Assembly: GCA_041916775.1 (NCBI GenBank)
Contig: JAYRYZ010000023.1
Span: forward strand, 17,769 to 81,768
DNA from: UBA2357 sp041916775
Lineage (GTDB): Bacteria; Pseudomonadota; Gammaproteobacteria; Burkholderiales; Rhodocyclaceae
Direction: 5' to 3'
Length of the DNA: 64,000 nucleotides
Part shown: in pieces, positions 27,607 to 36,776 of the stretch
Numbering within the stretch: the first letter of the stretch is position 1
Layout of the letters: each line of letters opens with the position of its first letter
The notes under the pieces: model-generated
What the model was told of the DNA's origin: nothing
Seen by the model: only the letters and a program-made list of their open reading frames with translations
Databases searched by the model: none
Position numbers and translations under genes: made by a program

Positions 27607-28067
27607 CTCGATCCACCAGCCCGCTCGCCGCATCCACGATCGGGCCCGACCACCTGCAATCCGAAGGAATGCCGCCAATGGCGGCTACGATGAAGAACAC
27701 GGTTGATCGATACCGCCCCAGCAAGGCCCGACAAGGCCCCGACGAGTGTGCCGGCATCGCTGCCAACGGCCCATTGCCCGACAACCGCACCGAGCAAAAG
27801 CAGCACGGTCGCAAGACCATAACTGGCAAGCGCGCCACGCAGCGGCGCACCATCTTCGATCCGAATCAAGACGCGCTCGCCGACACGGGCCGCAATCGGG
27901 TTCGCAACCTCGAACACGGCATTCGGCTCACCCAGCGCATGCGCGAGCTTTGCCGAGCGACAACCGCCAGGTTCGTCACAACGCCCGCAACCTCCGGGAC
28001 GCTCCGACACCCTGACCTTCATCCGATCCCCGAACACTGCGACGACCTGCGCGCTCGCCTCGATCAT
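27603..28067 (-). CDS. rseC: RseC/MucC family protein
   Basis: RseC proteins are inner-membrane proteins encoded with rpoE and rseAB; in E. coli RseC also joins the SoxR-reducing complex. The 154-residue product has a Cys-rich N-terminal domain (GGCGRCDEPGGCRS) that could bind a metal or cluster. Two membrane segments follow (about 78-98 and 104-120), then a short tail. The gene overlaps rseB upstream and mucD downstream by ATGA. Confidence 0.9.
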   Translation of the reverse strand: MIEASAQVVAVFGDRMKVRVSERPGGCGRCDEPGGCRSAKLAHALGEPNAVFEVANPIAARVGERVLIRIEDGAPLRGALASYGLATVLLLLGAVVGQWAVGSDAGTLVGALSGLAGAVSINRVLHRSRHWRHSFGLQVVGPDRGCGERAGGSR

Positions 28068-29032
28068 TGCACGACCGGTCCGATACCGTCCCCGATCATC
28101 TGCACCGCCTTCTGCGGCACCTCGCCGAGCACGGTGACAAGGTGCTCACCAAGCTTGCGCTTGTAGATATTGATCGGCCCGCTCGCCAGGGCACCGATGC
28201 CCTCGCGCACCCCGGTCGGATCGGCCGGCTCGATGAATACCGAAACCGCAGCGAGCCCGTCGGTGAACACCATGTGCAGGACCTCTCCGTGTTCTCGCCC
28301 GAGTTGCCGCACGACCATCGACTTGAGCACATATCCGGGCACGGCGGACTGCAGCGCCCAGCCCCCACGTCCATCGACCGGCGTGCCGCGGGCGTTGACC
28401 TCCCGCCAGGACTCACTCATCTCGTAGCGCGGTTTCAGGGCATCCGGCTCGATCTCGCCGCCGATACGCACGTCGCCAAAGGTGAACTGTTCGATGACCT
28501 CCCCACGCTCGTCCACCATGCGGGCCTTCAGCAACAAACCGCTCTCTGCATCGGCCCACAGCGTATGCCCGTAGCGCAACCCGTCACGCGGCACCAGATG
28601 AATGACTTGCGCATCCTTACCGGCAACTCTCGCGAGCTCACCCATGCTCACCTGGTAGTTCTCGACCACGGTCGCATATGCACTCGGCAGTCGCGCGGGA
28701 AAGGCCCTGCGCCCGCCGGCTTCATCGACGATCACCATCTTCTGATCGGGAAGCACGCAGCGCACCTCTCCATTGCTGCGAATCACCTCGCGTGGACTGC
28801 CATCCAGCACCTCGAGCCGCTCCTGAGCACCATGTTGATCCACCCTGTGCACGATTCGAGAGGTCTCGAACTCGCGGCCGGACTGATAGGTGAAGGTACC
28901 GACGTAATTGAGCCCCTGTCCGGCTGTCGCGATTCGTCCAAGCCACTCGATCGGGTCCTGTGTCGCAAATGCTTGAATCGACGTCAGCCCGCCGGTGGCA
29001 AGCACCGCAAGCGCGACCAGGATGCGCTTCAT
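28064..29032 (-). CDS. rseB: sigma-E regulatory protein RseB/MucB
   Basis: RseB is a periplasmic protein that binds the periplasmic part of RseA, shielding it from proteolysis until lipid or LPS signals release it. The 322-residue precursor starts at 29032 with a signal peptide (MKRILVALAVLATGGLTSIQAFA). The LolA-like domain contains GLNYVGTFTYQSG and the C-terminal domain SVPGYV-type and HMVFTDGLAAVSVFIE segments. The frame is open upstream to 29266 through rseA, but the signal peptide and TGATG overlap with rseA set the start. Confidence 0.93.
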   Translation of the reverse strand: MKRILVALAVLATGGLTSIQAFATQDPIEWLGRIATAGQGLNYVGTFTYQSGREFETSRIVHRVDQHGAQERLEVLDGSPREVIRSNGEVRCVLPDQKMVIVDEAGGRRAFPARLPSAYATVVENYQVSMGELARVAGKDAQVIHLVPRDGLRYGHTLWADAESGLLLKARMVDERGEVIEQFTFGDVRIGGEIEPDALKPRYEMSESWREVNARGTPVDGRGGWALQSAVPGYVLKSMVVRQLGREHGEVLHMVFTDGLAAVSVFIEPADPTGVREGIGALASGPINIYKRKLGEHLVTVLGEVPQKAVQMIGDGIGPVVQ

Positions 29033-29568
29033 CAACGCGCTTCTCCCTGCGGAGCAGAAACCGTGCGCACGTACTGGATTGCACCGGGTAGCGGACCACC
29101 ACCGTTCATCGCCTGATGTACGAATACGTACTCGCGGTGCCCGTCGCCCGAAACGGCAGACACGACGGGTTGAGACTGCAGCGCGACCGCCTCGACCCGG
29201 GTACCGCCGACGCCAGCCATCGATACACCGCCCGACGGCTGGGACGAAAGGGTGTGCGCCACCCATCCGACCGCGAGGACGCCCATCACAGAAGCCGCAA
29301 GCGGAAGCAGGTTACGCAGGATGCCCTGCCTTCCCTGGCTGCGCACATGAACCGGTGCGAGCACGACAGGCTCGTCTTCGAGGCCCGCCATGACCCTGGC
29401 GGTAAAGTCCTGCGAACCGGCGTGCTCACCCCGCAACGCGTCGCCGATCAGGCAGTAATCATCCCATTTGGCAGCGAGCTTCGGATCGCGGCGGATGCTG
29501 TCGAGCACCTGCGCACTTGCATGTTGATCGAGGTCGCCATCGAAGAATGCAGACATTCCATCTTTCAT
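29032..29568 (-). CDS. rseA: anti-sigma-E factor RseA/MucA
   Basis: RseA is a single-pass membrane anti-sigma factor that holds RpoE until site-1 and site-2 proteases cut it. From the ATG at 29568 it is 178 residues. The cytoplasmic anti-sigma domain shows MSAFFDGDLD and WDDYCLIGDALRGEH. One membrane segment follows (about 88-108, LLPLAASVMGVLAVGW), then a periplasmic tail. A GTG three codons upstream (29577) is possible, but the ATG has TAGGTG at a better distance. It follows rpoE directly. Confidence 0.92.
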   Translation of the reverse strand: MKDGMSAFFDGDLDQHASAQVLDSIRRDPKLAAKWDDYCLIGDALRGEHAGSQDFTARVMAGLEDEPVVLAPVHVRSQGRQGILRNLLPLAASVMGVLAVGWVAHTLSSQPSGGVSMAGVGGTRVEAVALQSQPVVSAVSGDGHREYVFVHQAMNGGGPLPGAIQYVRTVSAPQGEAR

Positions 29569-29577
29569 GAGTGACAC

Positions 29578-30177
29578 CTACCAGCGTTTGTCAGGGGCCG
29601 TATCGAGCAGCGGCCGCAGTTTCTCGGAAATTGCCTCTCGCGCACGGAAGATCCGCGAACGCACCGTACCGATCGGACAATCCATGATGTTGGCGATCTC
29701 TTCATAGCTGAGCCCCTCCAGTTCTCGAAGCATGATCGCGGTTCTCAGCTCCTCCGGGAGCGCCTGCATCGCCTCCTCGACGACCTCGCCAATCTGTCGG
29801 GTCATCATCAGCCGCTCTGGCGTGTTGATGTCCCGCAGTTGGTCACCATCGTCGAATGCCTCGGCCTCCTCGGCATCGAAACTGGTCGTCGTCGGCGCGC
29901 GCCGACCTTGTGAGACCAGGTAGTTCTTTGCCGTGTTGATCCCGATACGATAGAGCCATGTATAGAAAGCACTGTCGCCACGGAACGAATTCAGGGCACG
30001 GTATGCCTTGATGAAGGTCTCCTGAGCGACATCCTCGACTTCGGCCGGGTCGCGAATCAGCCGAGAAAGCAGTCTTTGCAGCTTGCGCTGGTATTTGGAT
30101 ACCAGCAAACCGAAAGCCTGCTTGTCACCGCGCTGAACACGCTCGACAAGTTGCTGATCAACCTCGCGATCGCTCAT
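29578..30177 (-). CDS. rpoE: RNA polymerase sigma factor RpoE/AlgU
   Basis: RpoE is the group IV sigma factor for envelope stress. The 199-residue protein has region 2 (DVAQETFIKAYRALNSFRGDSAFYTW, read across about residues 55-80, and LYRIGINTAKNYL) and region 4 (ALPEELRTAIMLRELEGLSYEEIA, read across, and DCPIGTVRSRIFRAR). It is the first gene of a tightly packed operon with rseA, rseB, rseC, mucD and the glutaredoxin-like gene, and it diverges from nadB, as in E. coli. Confidence 0.97.
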   Translation of the reverse strand: MSDREVDQQLVERVQRGDKQAFGLLVSKYQRKLQRLLSRLIRDPAEVEDVAQETFIKAYRALNSFRGDSAFYTWLYRIGINTAKNYLVSQGRRAPTTTSFDAEEAEAFDDGDQLRDINTPERLMMTRQIGEVVEEAMQALPEELRTAIMLRELEGLSYEEIANIMDCPIGTVRSRIFRAREAISEKLRPLLDTAPDKRW

Positions 30178-30215
30178 GAATTGGATGGATCTCTGTAATG
30201 GGCAAAAACCGCGCC

Positions 30216-30244
30216 AGTATAGCGATCACCCGAACGGTCGGCAA
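30216..30244 (-). promoter_or_regulatory. sigma-70 promoter for the rpoE operon
   Basis: On the minus strand TTGCCG (complement of 30239-30244), exactly 17 bp and TATACT (complement of 30216-30221) give a start about 30 bp before the rpoE ATG. Slightly upstream, TGAACTA (30282-30288) and TCTAA (30259-30263) resemble sigma-E elements, but the 18-bp gap is longer than usual, so autoregulation is only possible. Confidence 0.6.
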
Positions 30245-30441
30245 AGCCGAAGTCGCAGTTAGAGACAGGGCGTCGTTGGAATAGTTCAGATCGCGACAGG
30301 GTAGTGACAGCCAAGAATACCCGCGCCACCCGCGCGTCACGCAGGTCGGGCAGGTGTCGCCATGATATAGTCGGCGAAAAAGAGCCCCCCCCTCTCGACC
30401 ACGGCGCAGTCATTGCGGCCGAATCACTCCAGACGACGATC

Positions 30442-32037
30442 TTGTTGAACGAATTCGACGTACTCATCCTGGGTAGCGGCACAGCCGGACAATCGATGGC
30501 GCTGCGCCTCGCCGACAAGTTGCGGGTCGCAATCGTGACCAAGCGCAGCCTCGCCGACAGCGCCAGCGCCTGGGCACAGGGCGGCATCGCGGCGGTACTT
30601 GACACCACCGACAGCGTAGAGGCACACATCCAGGATACCCACATCGCGGGAGCGGGCCTGTGTGACCCGGCGGCAACCCGCTTTGTCGTGGAAAACGGAC
30701 GCCGTGCGATCGAATGGCTGATTGACCGCGGCGTGCCCTTTACCCGCGAAGCCGACTCCGAGATGGGCTTCCACCTCACGCGTGAAGGTGGCCACTCGCA
30801 TCGCCGTATCATCCACGCGGCGGATGCCACGGGTGCTGCGGTACAGGCCACGCTTACGGATCAGGTGTTGCAGCATCCGAACATCACGGTGTTCGAGAAC
30901 CATATCGCGGTTGATCTCCTGATCGGAGAGAAGCTCGGACTAGCCGCGGCCGGATGTCACGGTGCCTACGTGCTGGATATCGCCGGCGACCGTGTCGTGA
31001 CGATTGCGGCGCGCCATACCGTGATCGCCACTGGCGGTGCAGGCAAGGTATACCTCTTCACGACGAACCCGGATGTCGCCACCGGCGATGGCATCGCGAT
31101 GGCCTGGCGTGCGGGGTGCAGAATCGCGAACATGGAGTTCATCCAGTTCCACCCCACCTGCCTTTATCACCCACAGGCCAAATCCTTCCTCATCAGTGAG
31201 GCAGTACGGGGCGAAGGCGGGCTGCTCAAGCTGCCGGACGGCACCCGTTTCATGCCTGAGCACGACGCACGGGCCGAGCTCGCACCGCGCGACGTCGTCG
31301 CACGCGCGATCGACTTCGAGATGAAGAAGCACGGCCTGGACTGCGTCTATCTCGACATCAGCCACAAACCCGCAGAATGGCTGCGCGGCCACTTTCCCAA
31401 CATCCACGCACGCTGCCTGGAACTGGGTATCGACATCACGCGCGAAGCGATTCCGGTCGTGCCTGCGGCACACTATACATGCGGCGGCATCGTCACCGAC
31501 CTTGCGGCGCGCACCGATGTAGCCAACCTTTACTGCGTGGGCGAATCCTCCTGTACCGGGCTGCACGGCGCCAACCGGCTGGCGAGCAATTCGCTGCTGG
31601 AGTGCCTGGTTTTCGGCGAAGCGGCCGCGCGCGACATCTTTGCGGCCCCGCGCCACGACATCCCCGCACTGCCCGAGTGGGACGAGAGCCGCGTCACGGA
31701 CGCCGACGAGGAGGTGGTGATCTCGCACAACTGGGCCGAACTGCGTCGTTGCATGTGGGACTACGTGGGCATCGTGCGCACCACCAAGCGCCTGCAACGT
31801 GCCCAGCACCGCATCCGGCTGCTGACCCGCGAGATACACGAGTTCTACTCGAATTTCCGCGTCAGCAACGACCTCATCGAGCTGCGCAACCTTGTGGCCA
31901 CCGCCGATCTGATCGTTCGCTGCGCCTTGCGCCGCTCGGAGAGCCGCGGCTTGCATTACTCGCGAGACTATCCCGACCTGCAAGCGCGCGCGCGCGACAC
32001 CATCATTCGCCCGGCGAAGTCCCGCCCGTCTCGCTGA
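30442..32037 (+). CDS. nadB: L-aspartate oxidase
   Basis: NadB oxidises L-aspartate to iminoaspartate with FAD, the first step of bacterial NAD synthesis. The roughly 531-residue protein begins EFDVLILGSGTAGQSMALRL. It has SASAWAQGGIAAV, EGGHSHRRI, the FAD-binding CVGESSCTGLHGANRLASNS block and a C-terminal helical cap. No ATG lies near the family start. TTG at 30442 or 30445 fits best, though the frame stays open to a GTG at 30304. An extended -10 (TGATATAGT, 30363-30371) lies about 70 bp upstream. It diverges from rpoE, a conserved neighbour. Confidence 0.93.
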   Translation: MLNEFDVLILGSGTAGQSMALRLADKLRVAIVTKRSLADSASAWAQGGIAAVLDTTDSVEAHIQDTHIAGAGLCDPAATRFVVENGRRAIEWLIDRGVPFTREADSEMGFHLTREGGHSHRRIIHAADATGAAVQATLTDQVLQHPNITVFENHIAVDLLIGEKLGLAAAGCHGAYVLDIAGDRVVTIAARHTVIATGGAGKVYLFTTNPDVATGDGIAMAWRAGCRIANMEFIQFHPTCLYHPQAKSFLISEAVRGEGGLLKLPDGTRFMPEHDARAELAPRDVVARAIDFEMKKHGLDCVYLDISHKPAEWLRGHFPNIHARCLELGIDITREAIPVVPAAHYTCGGIVTDLAARTDVANLYCVGESSCTGLHGANRLASNSLLECLVFGEAAARDIFAAPRHDIPALPEWDESRVTDADEEVVISHNWAELRRCMWDYVGIVRTTKRLQRAQHRIRLLTREIHEFYSNFRVSNDLIELRNLVATADLIVRCALRRSESRGLHYSRDYPDLQARARDTIIRPAKSRPSR

Positions 32038-32479
32038 CCCCCTCCTCCGGCGGACGTACTTTGTGGCGTACCCAGACCCTCAGGGCGCGCCAGTCGTCAG
32101 CGGACATCTGGTCGGAGAGGAGCATCAGCACGCCTCCACGACCTGCTGGGACATCCGCCGCCAGTCCGCCCCGGTTTGCGGCGCGAAGCCACACCGCCCA
32201 GCCGAAATCGGTGACGCCCACGACCAGAGCATGTGCCGCGGATGCGTCACCCCAGCGACAAGTGCCATCATCGGCCAGTATCAGCGTGCGACCGTGATGC
32301 GCAGCCTGCAGAAGCACCACCCGGACGCACCCCATACACGCAACTGCAAGGATGACTACATGCGCCGGCCAAGCGTCTGACGCGACAAATCCCGCAATGC
32401 AGGAGGCGATGCCGAGCAGCGCCACGAGCGCCACAAGCCGCCGCGAAAAGGAAAGGCGCACCGCGTGCGGATACCGCAT
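32003..32479 (-). CDS. YgfX-like inner-membrane protein
   Basis: The 158-residue product has two adjacent membrane segments (about 15-33 and 38-57) and a C-terminal soluble part. The stretch LLSDQMSADDWRALRVWVR resembles the end of E. coli YgfX (CptA, PF07254), which was proposed as a toxin affecting FtsZ and MreB. Its 3' end overlaps the convergent nadB by 35 bp. In E. coli ygfX is paired with sdhE (ygfY), but no sdhE-like gene is adjacent here, so toxin function is doubtful. The match rests on layout and a short motif. Confidence 0.65.
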   Translation of the reverse strand: MRYPHAVRLSFSRRLVALVALLGIASCIAGFVASDAWPAHVVILAVACMGCVRVVLLQAAHHGRTLILADDGTCRWGDASAAHALVVGVTDFGWAVWLRAANRGGLAADVPAGRGGVLMLLSDQMSADDWRALRVWVRHKVRPPEEGVSETGGTSPGE

Positions 32480-32515
32480 CGCTGGTGCGCCCTGTACAGC
32501 CGGCCTACGGACGGA

Positions 32516-33751
32516 TCAAACGCGCTTGAATACCAGCGTGCCGTTCGTCCCTCCAAAGCCGAAGTTGTTCTTCATCGCGTATTCGATCTTCATGTCTCGA
32601 GCGATGTTTGCGCAGTAGTCCAGATCACACTCCGGATCCTGCTCGAAGATGTTGATCGTGGGCGGCGAGACCTGATGATGGATCGCCAGCGCCGTAAACA
32701 CGGATTCCACGCCGCCTGCACCGCCGAGAAGGTGCCCGGTCATCGACTTGGTGGAGTTCACCACCAATTTCTTAGCGACATCCTCGCCCACAGCGAGCTT
32801 GATCGCATCGGTCTCGTTCTTGTCGCCCAGGGGCGTCGACGTACCGTGCGCGTTCAGGTACTGCAACTGGTCCGGGTTGATACCGGCGTTGCGCATCGCA
32901 TTCACCATGCTGCGGCGCGGCCCGTCGGTGTCCGGTGCGGTCATGTGGAAGGCATCGCCGCTCATGCCGAACCCGGCCACCTCGGCGTAGATCTTTGCGC
33001 CACGACGTACTGCATGCTCGTACTCCTCGAGCACCAATACACCAGCGCCCTCACCGAGCACAAAGCCGTCACGCCCCTTGTCCCATGGACGGCTGGCTGT
33101 CGCCGGATCGTCGTTGCGGGTGGAGAGCGCCTTGGCCGACGCAAAACCACCGATCGCGAGATGCGTCACGGTGGATTCCGCTCCGCCACACACCATCACA
33201 TCGGCGTCGCCATACTCGATCGTGCGCGCACTCATCCCGATTGCGTGCAGGCCGGTGGTACAGGCAGTGACCACGGCAAGGTTCGGCCCCTTCAGGCCGA
33301 ACATGATCGACAGGTTGCCCGCGATCATGTTGATGATGGTGCCGGGGATGAAGAAGGGCGAGATCTTGCGCGCACCCGCACGCAGGAAATCGTCGTGGGT
33401 GCTTTCGATCATCGGCAATCCGCCGATACCGGAGCCGATATTCACCCCGATGCGCTCCGCGTTGGCCTCGGACACCTCGATGCCGGAATCGCGAATCGCC
33501 TGGATGCCGGCTGCGATCCCGTAATGGATGAACACATCCATGCGGCGCGCGTCCTTTGCGGAAAGATAGCTGCCGACATCGAAGCCCTTCACCTCCCCCG
33601 CAATCCTGACGGGGAAGCTGCTGGCATCGAATCGGGTGATTTCACCGATCCCGGAGCGCCCATTGACAATGTTGTCCCAAGCTTCCGGAATAGTGTTCCC
33701 GACCGGGGAGATGATCCCCATGCCGGTAATGACGACTCTGCGACGGGTCAA
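32516..33751 (-). CDS. fabF: 3-oxoacyl-[acyl-carrier-protein] synthase II
   Basis: FabF (KAS II) elongates acyl-ACP with malonyl-ACP in type II fatty-acid synthesis. The 411-residue thiolase-fold protein has the active Cys in VVTACTTGLHAIG and the two catalytic His in NAHGTSTPLGD and KSMTGHLLGGAGG. The C-terminal glycine-rich FGFGGTNGTLVFKR is also present. It follows acpP by 33 bp, the usual acpP-fabF pair. Confidence 0.97.
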   Translation of the reverse strand: MTRRRVVITGMGIISPVGNTIPEAWDNIVNGRSGIGEITRFDASSFPVRIAGEVKGFDVGSYLSAKDARRMDVFIHYGIAAGIQAIRDSGIEVSEANAERIGVNIGSGIGGLPMIESTHDDFLRAGARKISPFFIPGTIINMIAGNLSIMFGLKGPNLAVVTACTTGLHAIGMSARTIEYGDADVMVCGGAESTVTHLAIGGFASAKALSTRNDDPATASRPWDKGRDGFVLGEGAGVLVLEEYEHAVRRGAKIYAEVAGFGMSGDAFHMTAPDTDGPRRSMVNAMRNAGINPDQLQYLNAHGTSTPLGDKNETDAIKLAVGEDVAKKLVVNSTKSMTGHLLGGAGGVESVFTALAIHHQVSPPTINIFEQDPECDLDYCANIARDMKIEYAMKNNFGFGGTNGTLVFKRV

Positions 33752-33784
33752 TGTTCGCTCCGGTTGATTTCGGTTCCTGACCGC

Positions 33785-34024
33785 TTACTTCTTGAGGTGC
33801 GCCGACACGTAGTCGATCGCCTGCTGCACGTTGGTGATCTTCTCGGCTTCCTCGTCCGGAATCTCGCACTCGAATTCTTCTTCGAGAGCCATGACCAGCT
33901 CGACGGTGTCGAGCGAATCCGCGCCCAGATCATCGACGAACGAAGAGTCGTTCTTGATCTCCGATTCGTTCACGCCAAGCTGCTCAGCGACGATTTTCTT
34001 GACGCGTTGTTCGATGTTCTCCAT
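33785..34024 (-). CDS. acpP: acyl carrier protein
   Basis: AcpP carries growing acyl chains on a phosphopantetheine arm attached to Ser in the DSL motif (DDLGADSLDTVELVMALEE, Ser37). The 79-residue acidic helical protein has the expected size and opens MENIEQRVKKIVAEQLGV. An AAGGAG SD lies eight bases before the ATG. AcpS (19166-19570) is the enzyme that would activate it. The 89 bp between fabG and acpP hold no clear signal. Confidence 0.97.
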   Translation of the reverse strand: MENIEQRVKKIVAEQLGVNESEIKNDSSFVDDLGADSLDTVELVMALEEEFECEIPDEEAEKITNVQQAIDYVSAHLKK

Positions 34025-34113
34025 GGAGAAACTCCTTCCCTGAAAATAGAGCGTTGAATAAAAAGCCGGCGTATTCTACCAAAAACCCCGTCCGGCGCTA
34101 TCTCGGCGACGGA

Positions 34114-34863
34114 CTATGCCATGTACATGCCGCCATTGACGTGCAGGGTGGTGCCCGTCACGTACGCTGCGGCGGGCGAGGCGAGGAACAGTACCGCGGC
34201 GGCAATCTCGTCCGGCTGCCCGAGGCGGCCGAGCGCGATCTGCCCCGTGAGTGCCTCGCGCGCAGCCTCGGGCAGCGCCCGGGTCATGTCGGTATCGATG
34301 AAGCCGGGTGCAACACAATTCACCGTGATGTTGCGGCTGCCGAGTTCGCGCGCCAGCGCGCGACTCATGCCCGCCACCCCTGCTTTCGCAGCGGCGTAAT
34401 TGGCCTGCCCCGGGTTACCGGAACTGCCAACCACCGAGGTGATGTTGATGATGCGGCCGGCGCGTGCCTTCATCATGCCGCGCATCACCAACTTGGACAT
34501 GCGGAACACGGCCTTCAGGTTGGTGTCGATGACCGCATCCCACTCGTCGTCCTTCATCCGCATCGCGATGTTGTCACGCGTGATGCCGGCGTTATTCACG
34601 AGGATGCCGACCGTGCCGAAGCGCTTCTCGATCTCGCCGAGCGCTGCCTCGCAGGCAGCCTGGTCGGTGACGTTCAGGGCAATGCCCGCGCCCCGGATGC
34701 CCTCTGCAGCCAGCGCCGCATCGATCTCGGCGGCGCCACTGGCTGAAGTCGCAGAACCGACCACCACCGCACCCGCCTTGCCGAGCGCAACCGCGATCGC
34801 CCTGCCGATACCGCGCGAGGCGCCTGTCACGAGCGCAACCTGACCTTCAAGCGAAAAATTCAT
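34114..34863 (-). CDS. fabG: 3-oxoacyl-[acyl-carrier-protein] reductase
   Basis: FabG reduces 3-oxoacyl-ACP with NADPH. From the ATG at 34863 the product is 249 residues, a typical short-chain dehydrogenase. It has the cofactor motif TGASRGIGRAI, NNAGITRDN, the active Ser in ITSVVGSSGNPGQANYAAAKAG with Tyr-x3-Lys (YAAAK), and C-terminal VNGGMYMA. A 23-residue extension upstream overlaps fabD and is not used. fabG starts 4 bp after fabD. Confidence 0.97.
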   Translation of the reverse strand: MNFSLEGQVALVTGASRGIGRAIAVALGKAGAVVVGSATSASGAAEIDAALAAEGIRGAGIALNVTDQAACEAALGEIEKRFGTVGILVNNAGITRDNIAMRMKDDEWDAVIDTNLKAVFRMSKLVMRGMMKARAGRIINITSVVGSSGNPGQANYAAAKAGVAGMSRALARELGSRNITVNCVAPGFIDTDMTRALPEAAREALTGQIALGRLGQPDEIAAAVLFLASPAAAYVTGTTLHVNGGMYMA

Positions 34864-34867
34864 CTCT

Positions 34868-35797
34868 TCACCTCGTCGCCTGGATCGCATCGGAGAGGCT
34901 CGCTGCGTCGTGCAACGCGCCACCACCCACATCCTTCGCGATCCGCTTGTTCATCCCGGCGAGCACTTTGCCGGGACCACATTCATGGATGGCGGTGACA
35001 CCGCGCGCAGCCATCGCCTCGATCGTCTCGATCCAGCGCACCGGCGAGAAGGCCTGGCGCACCAAGGCATCACGCACGCCGTCTGCACTGTCGCAAACCG
35101 CCACGTCGACGTTGTTGAGCACCGGAATCGCCGGCACCTGCACCGCCACGCTGGCGAGGCGCTCGCGCAGGCGCTCGGCTGCGGGCTTCATCAACGCACA
35201 ATGGAATGGGGCCGACACCGGCAACAGCATCGCGCGCTTGGCGCCACGCGCCTTCGCCGCCTCGATCGCCCGCTCCACCGCTGCCTTCGCGCCGGCAATC
35301 ACGATCTGGCCCGGTGCGTTCAGGTTCGCCGCCTCGACGACCTCGCCCTGCGAGGCCTCTGCACACGCCTCGCGCACCGCATCGACCTCCAGCCCGAGCA
35401 AGGCTGCCATTGCGCCCTCGCCCGCCGGCACCGCCTCCTGCATTGCCGCGGCGCGGAAGCGCACCAGCGGCACCGCATCGGCAAACGCGATCGCCCCCGA
35501 CGCAACCAGCGCCGAGTACTCGCCCAGACTGTGTCCCGCAAGCAGCGCCGGCGCCGCCCCACCCTGCGCACACCAGGCACGATAAACCGCCACGCCAGCG
35601 GTGAGCATCAGCGGCTGGGTGTTGACCGTAAGCGCAAGGCGTTCGGCAGGCCCTTCACAAACCATCTGCCAGAGATCCTCTCCGAGCGCGTCGGACGCCT
35701 CCGCGAAGGTGGCGCGGATCACCGGGTCGTCGCCGTAGGCTGCCATCATCCCGACCGACTGCGAACCCTGACCAGGGAAAACAAGCGCAAAACTCAT
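34868..35797 (-). CDS. fabD: malonyl CoA-acyl carrier protein transacylase
   Basis: FabD moves malonyl groups from CoA to ACP. From the ATG at 35797 the protein is 309 residues, opening MSFALVFPGQGSQSVGMM. The active Ser lies in GHSLGEYSALVASG, the catalytic His in VSAPFHCALMKPA and the stabilising Gln in the FPGQGSQ loop. Eighteen in-frame upstream codons are discarded. It lies between fabH and fabG. Confidence 0.97.
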   Translation of the reverse strand: MSFALVFPGQGSQSVGMMAAYGDDPVIRATFAEASDALGEDLWQMVCEGPAERLALTVNTQPLMLTAGVAVYRAWCAQGGAAPALLAGHSLGEYSALVASGAIAFADAVPLVRFRAAAMQEAVPAGEGAMAALLGLEVDAVREACAEASQGEVVEAANLNAPGQIVIAGAKAAVERAIEAAKARGAKRAMLLPVSAPFHCALMKPAAERLRERLASVAVQVPAIPVLNNVDVAVCDSADGVRDALVRQAFSPVRWIETIEAMAARGVTAIHECGPGKVLAGMNKRIAKDVGGGALHDAASLSDAIQATR

Positions 35798-35810
35798 GAT
35801 CTTCGATTCC

Positions 35811-36776
35811 TCAGAATTGGAGCAGCACTGCGCCCCAGGTGAAACCGCCACCTACACCTTCGAGAACGAGCCGTTGCCCGGGCTTCACTCGTCCGTCGCG
35901 CACCGCGAGGTCGAGCGCAAGCGGAATCGACGCCGCCGAAGTGTTACCGTGCAGATCCACGGTGGTGATGACGCGTTCGCCCGGCACCCCGAGCCGCTTC
36001 GCCGTGGATTGCAGGATGCGCACATTGGCCTGGTGGGGGATCAGCCAATCGACATCGGCGATGCCGAGTCCGGCGGCATCGAGCACCTCGTTGGCCACAT
36101 CGGCAAGCACCTTCACCGCGAACTTGAACACCGCCTGGCCATCCATGCGCAGGAAGGGGTCGCCGGTGACCTTGCCCGAGGCCACGCCACCCGGCACACT
36201 CAGGATGCCATGATAGGAGCCGTCAGCGTGCAGGGCGCTGGCGAGGATGCCCGGTGTATCCGACGCCTCGAGCACGACAGCACCGGCGCCGTCGCCGAAG
36301 AGCACACAGGTGCCACGATCCGTCCAGTCCAGGATGCGCGAGAAGACCTCCGCCCCCACCACCAGCGCGCGCTTGTGGCTGCCCGAGCGAATGAACTTTT
36401 CGGCAACGGTGAGCCCGTAGATGAAGCCGCTGCACACCGCCTGCACGTCGAACGCCGGCGCCCCGTGGGTAATGCCCAGCTTGGCCTGCAGCAACGCAGC
36501 GGTGCTCGGAAAGATGTAGTCGGGGGTCGAAGTGGCAACGATCACCAGGTCGATGTCGGCCGGAACACACCCTGCAGCAGCCATCGCGCGCTGTGCCGCG
36601 GTACAGGCGAGATCGCTTGCACTCTGCCCGGTTTCGGCAAGGTGTCGGGTGCGGATGCCGGTACGCTCGACGATCCAGGCATCGGACGTGTCGATACCAC
36701 GCGCCACGAGATCCTCGTTGGAGACGGGCGCGCCGGGCAGACAGCTACCGGTGCCGGTGATACGGGCGTGAATCAT
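35811..36776 (-). CDS. fabH: 3-oxoacyl-[acyl-carrier-protein] synthase III
   Basis: FabH (KAS III) starts fatty-acid synthesis by condensing acetyl-CoA with malonyl-ACP. The 321-residue protein has the catalytic Cys in QAVCSGFIYGL, His in PHQANVRI and Asn in HGNTSAASIP. The C-terminal GVGGGFTWGAVLL is also present. Its ATG overlaps the plsX stop (ATGA), so the two are probably translated together, as in many proteobacteria. Confidence 0.97.
   Translation of the reverse strand: MIHARITGTGSCLPGAPVSNEDLVARGIDTSDAWIVERTGIRTRHLAETGQSASDLACTAAQRAMAAAGCVPADIDLVIVATSTPDYIFPSTAALLQAKLGITHGAPAFDVQAVCSGFIYGLTVAEKFIRSGSHKRALVVGAEVFSRILDWTDRGTCVLFGDGAGAVVLEASDTPGILASALHADGSYHGILSVPGGVASGKVTGDPFLRMDGQAVFKFAVKVLADVANEVLDAAGLGIADVDWLIPHQANVRILQSTAKRLGVPGERVITTVDLHGNTSAASIPLALDLAVRDGRVKPGQRLVLEGVGGGFTWGAVLLQF

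Noticed and set aside
30259..30288. sigma-E autoregulatory promoter for rpoE
   Set aside because: The -35-like TGAACTA and -10-like TCTAA are present but 18 bp apart, longer than usual, so I do not call it as a feature.
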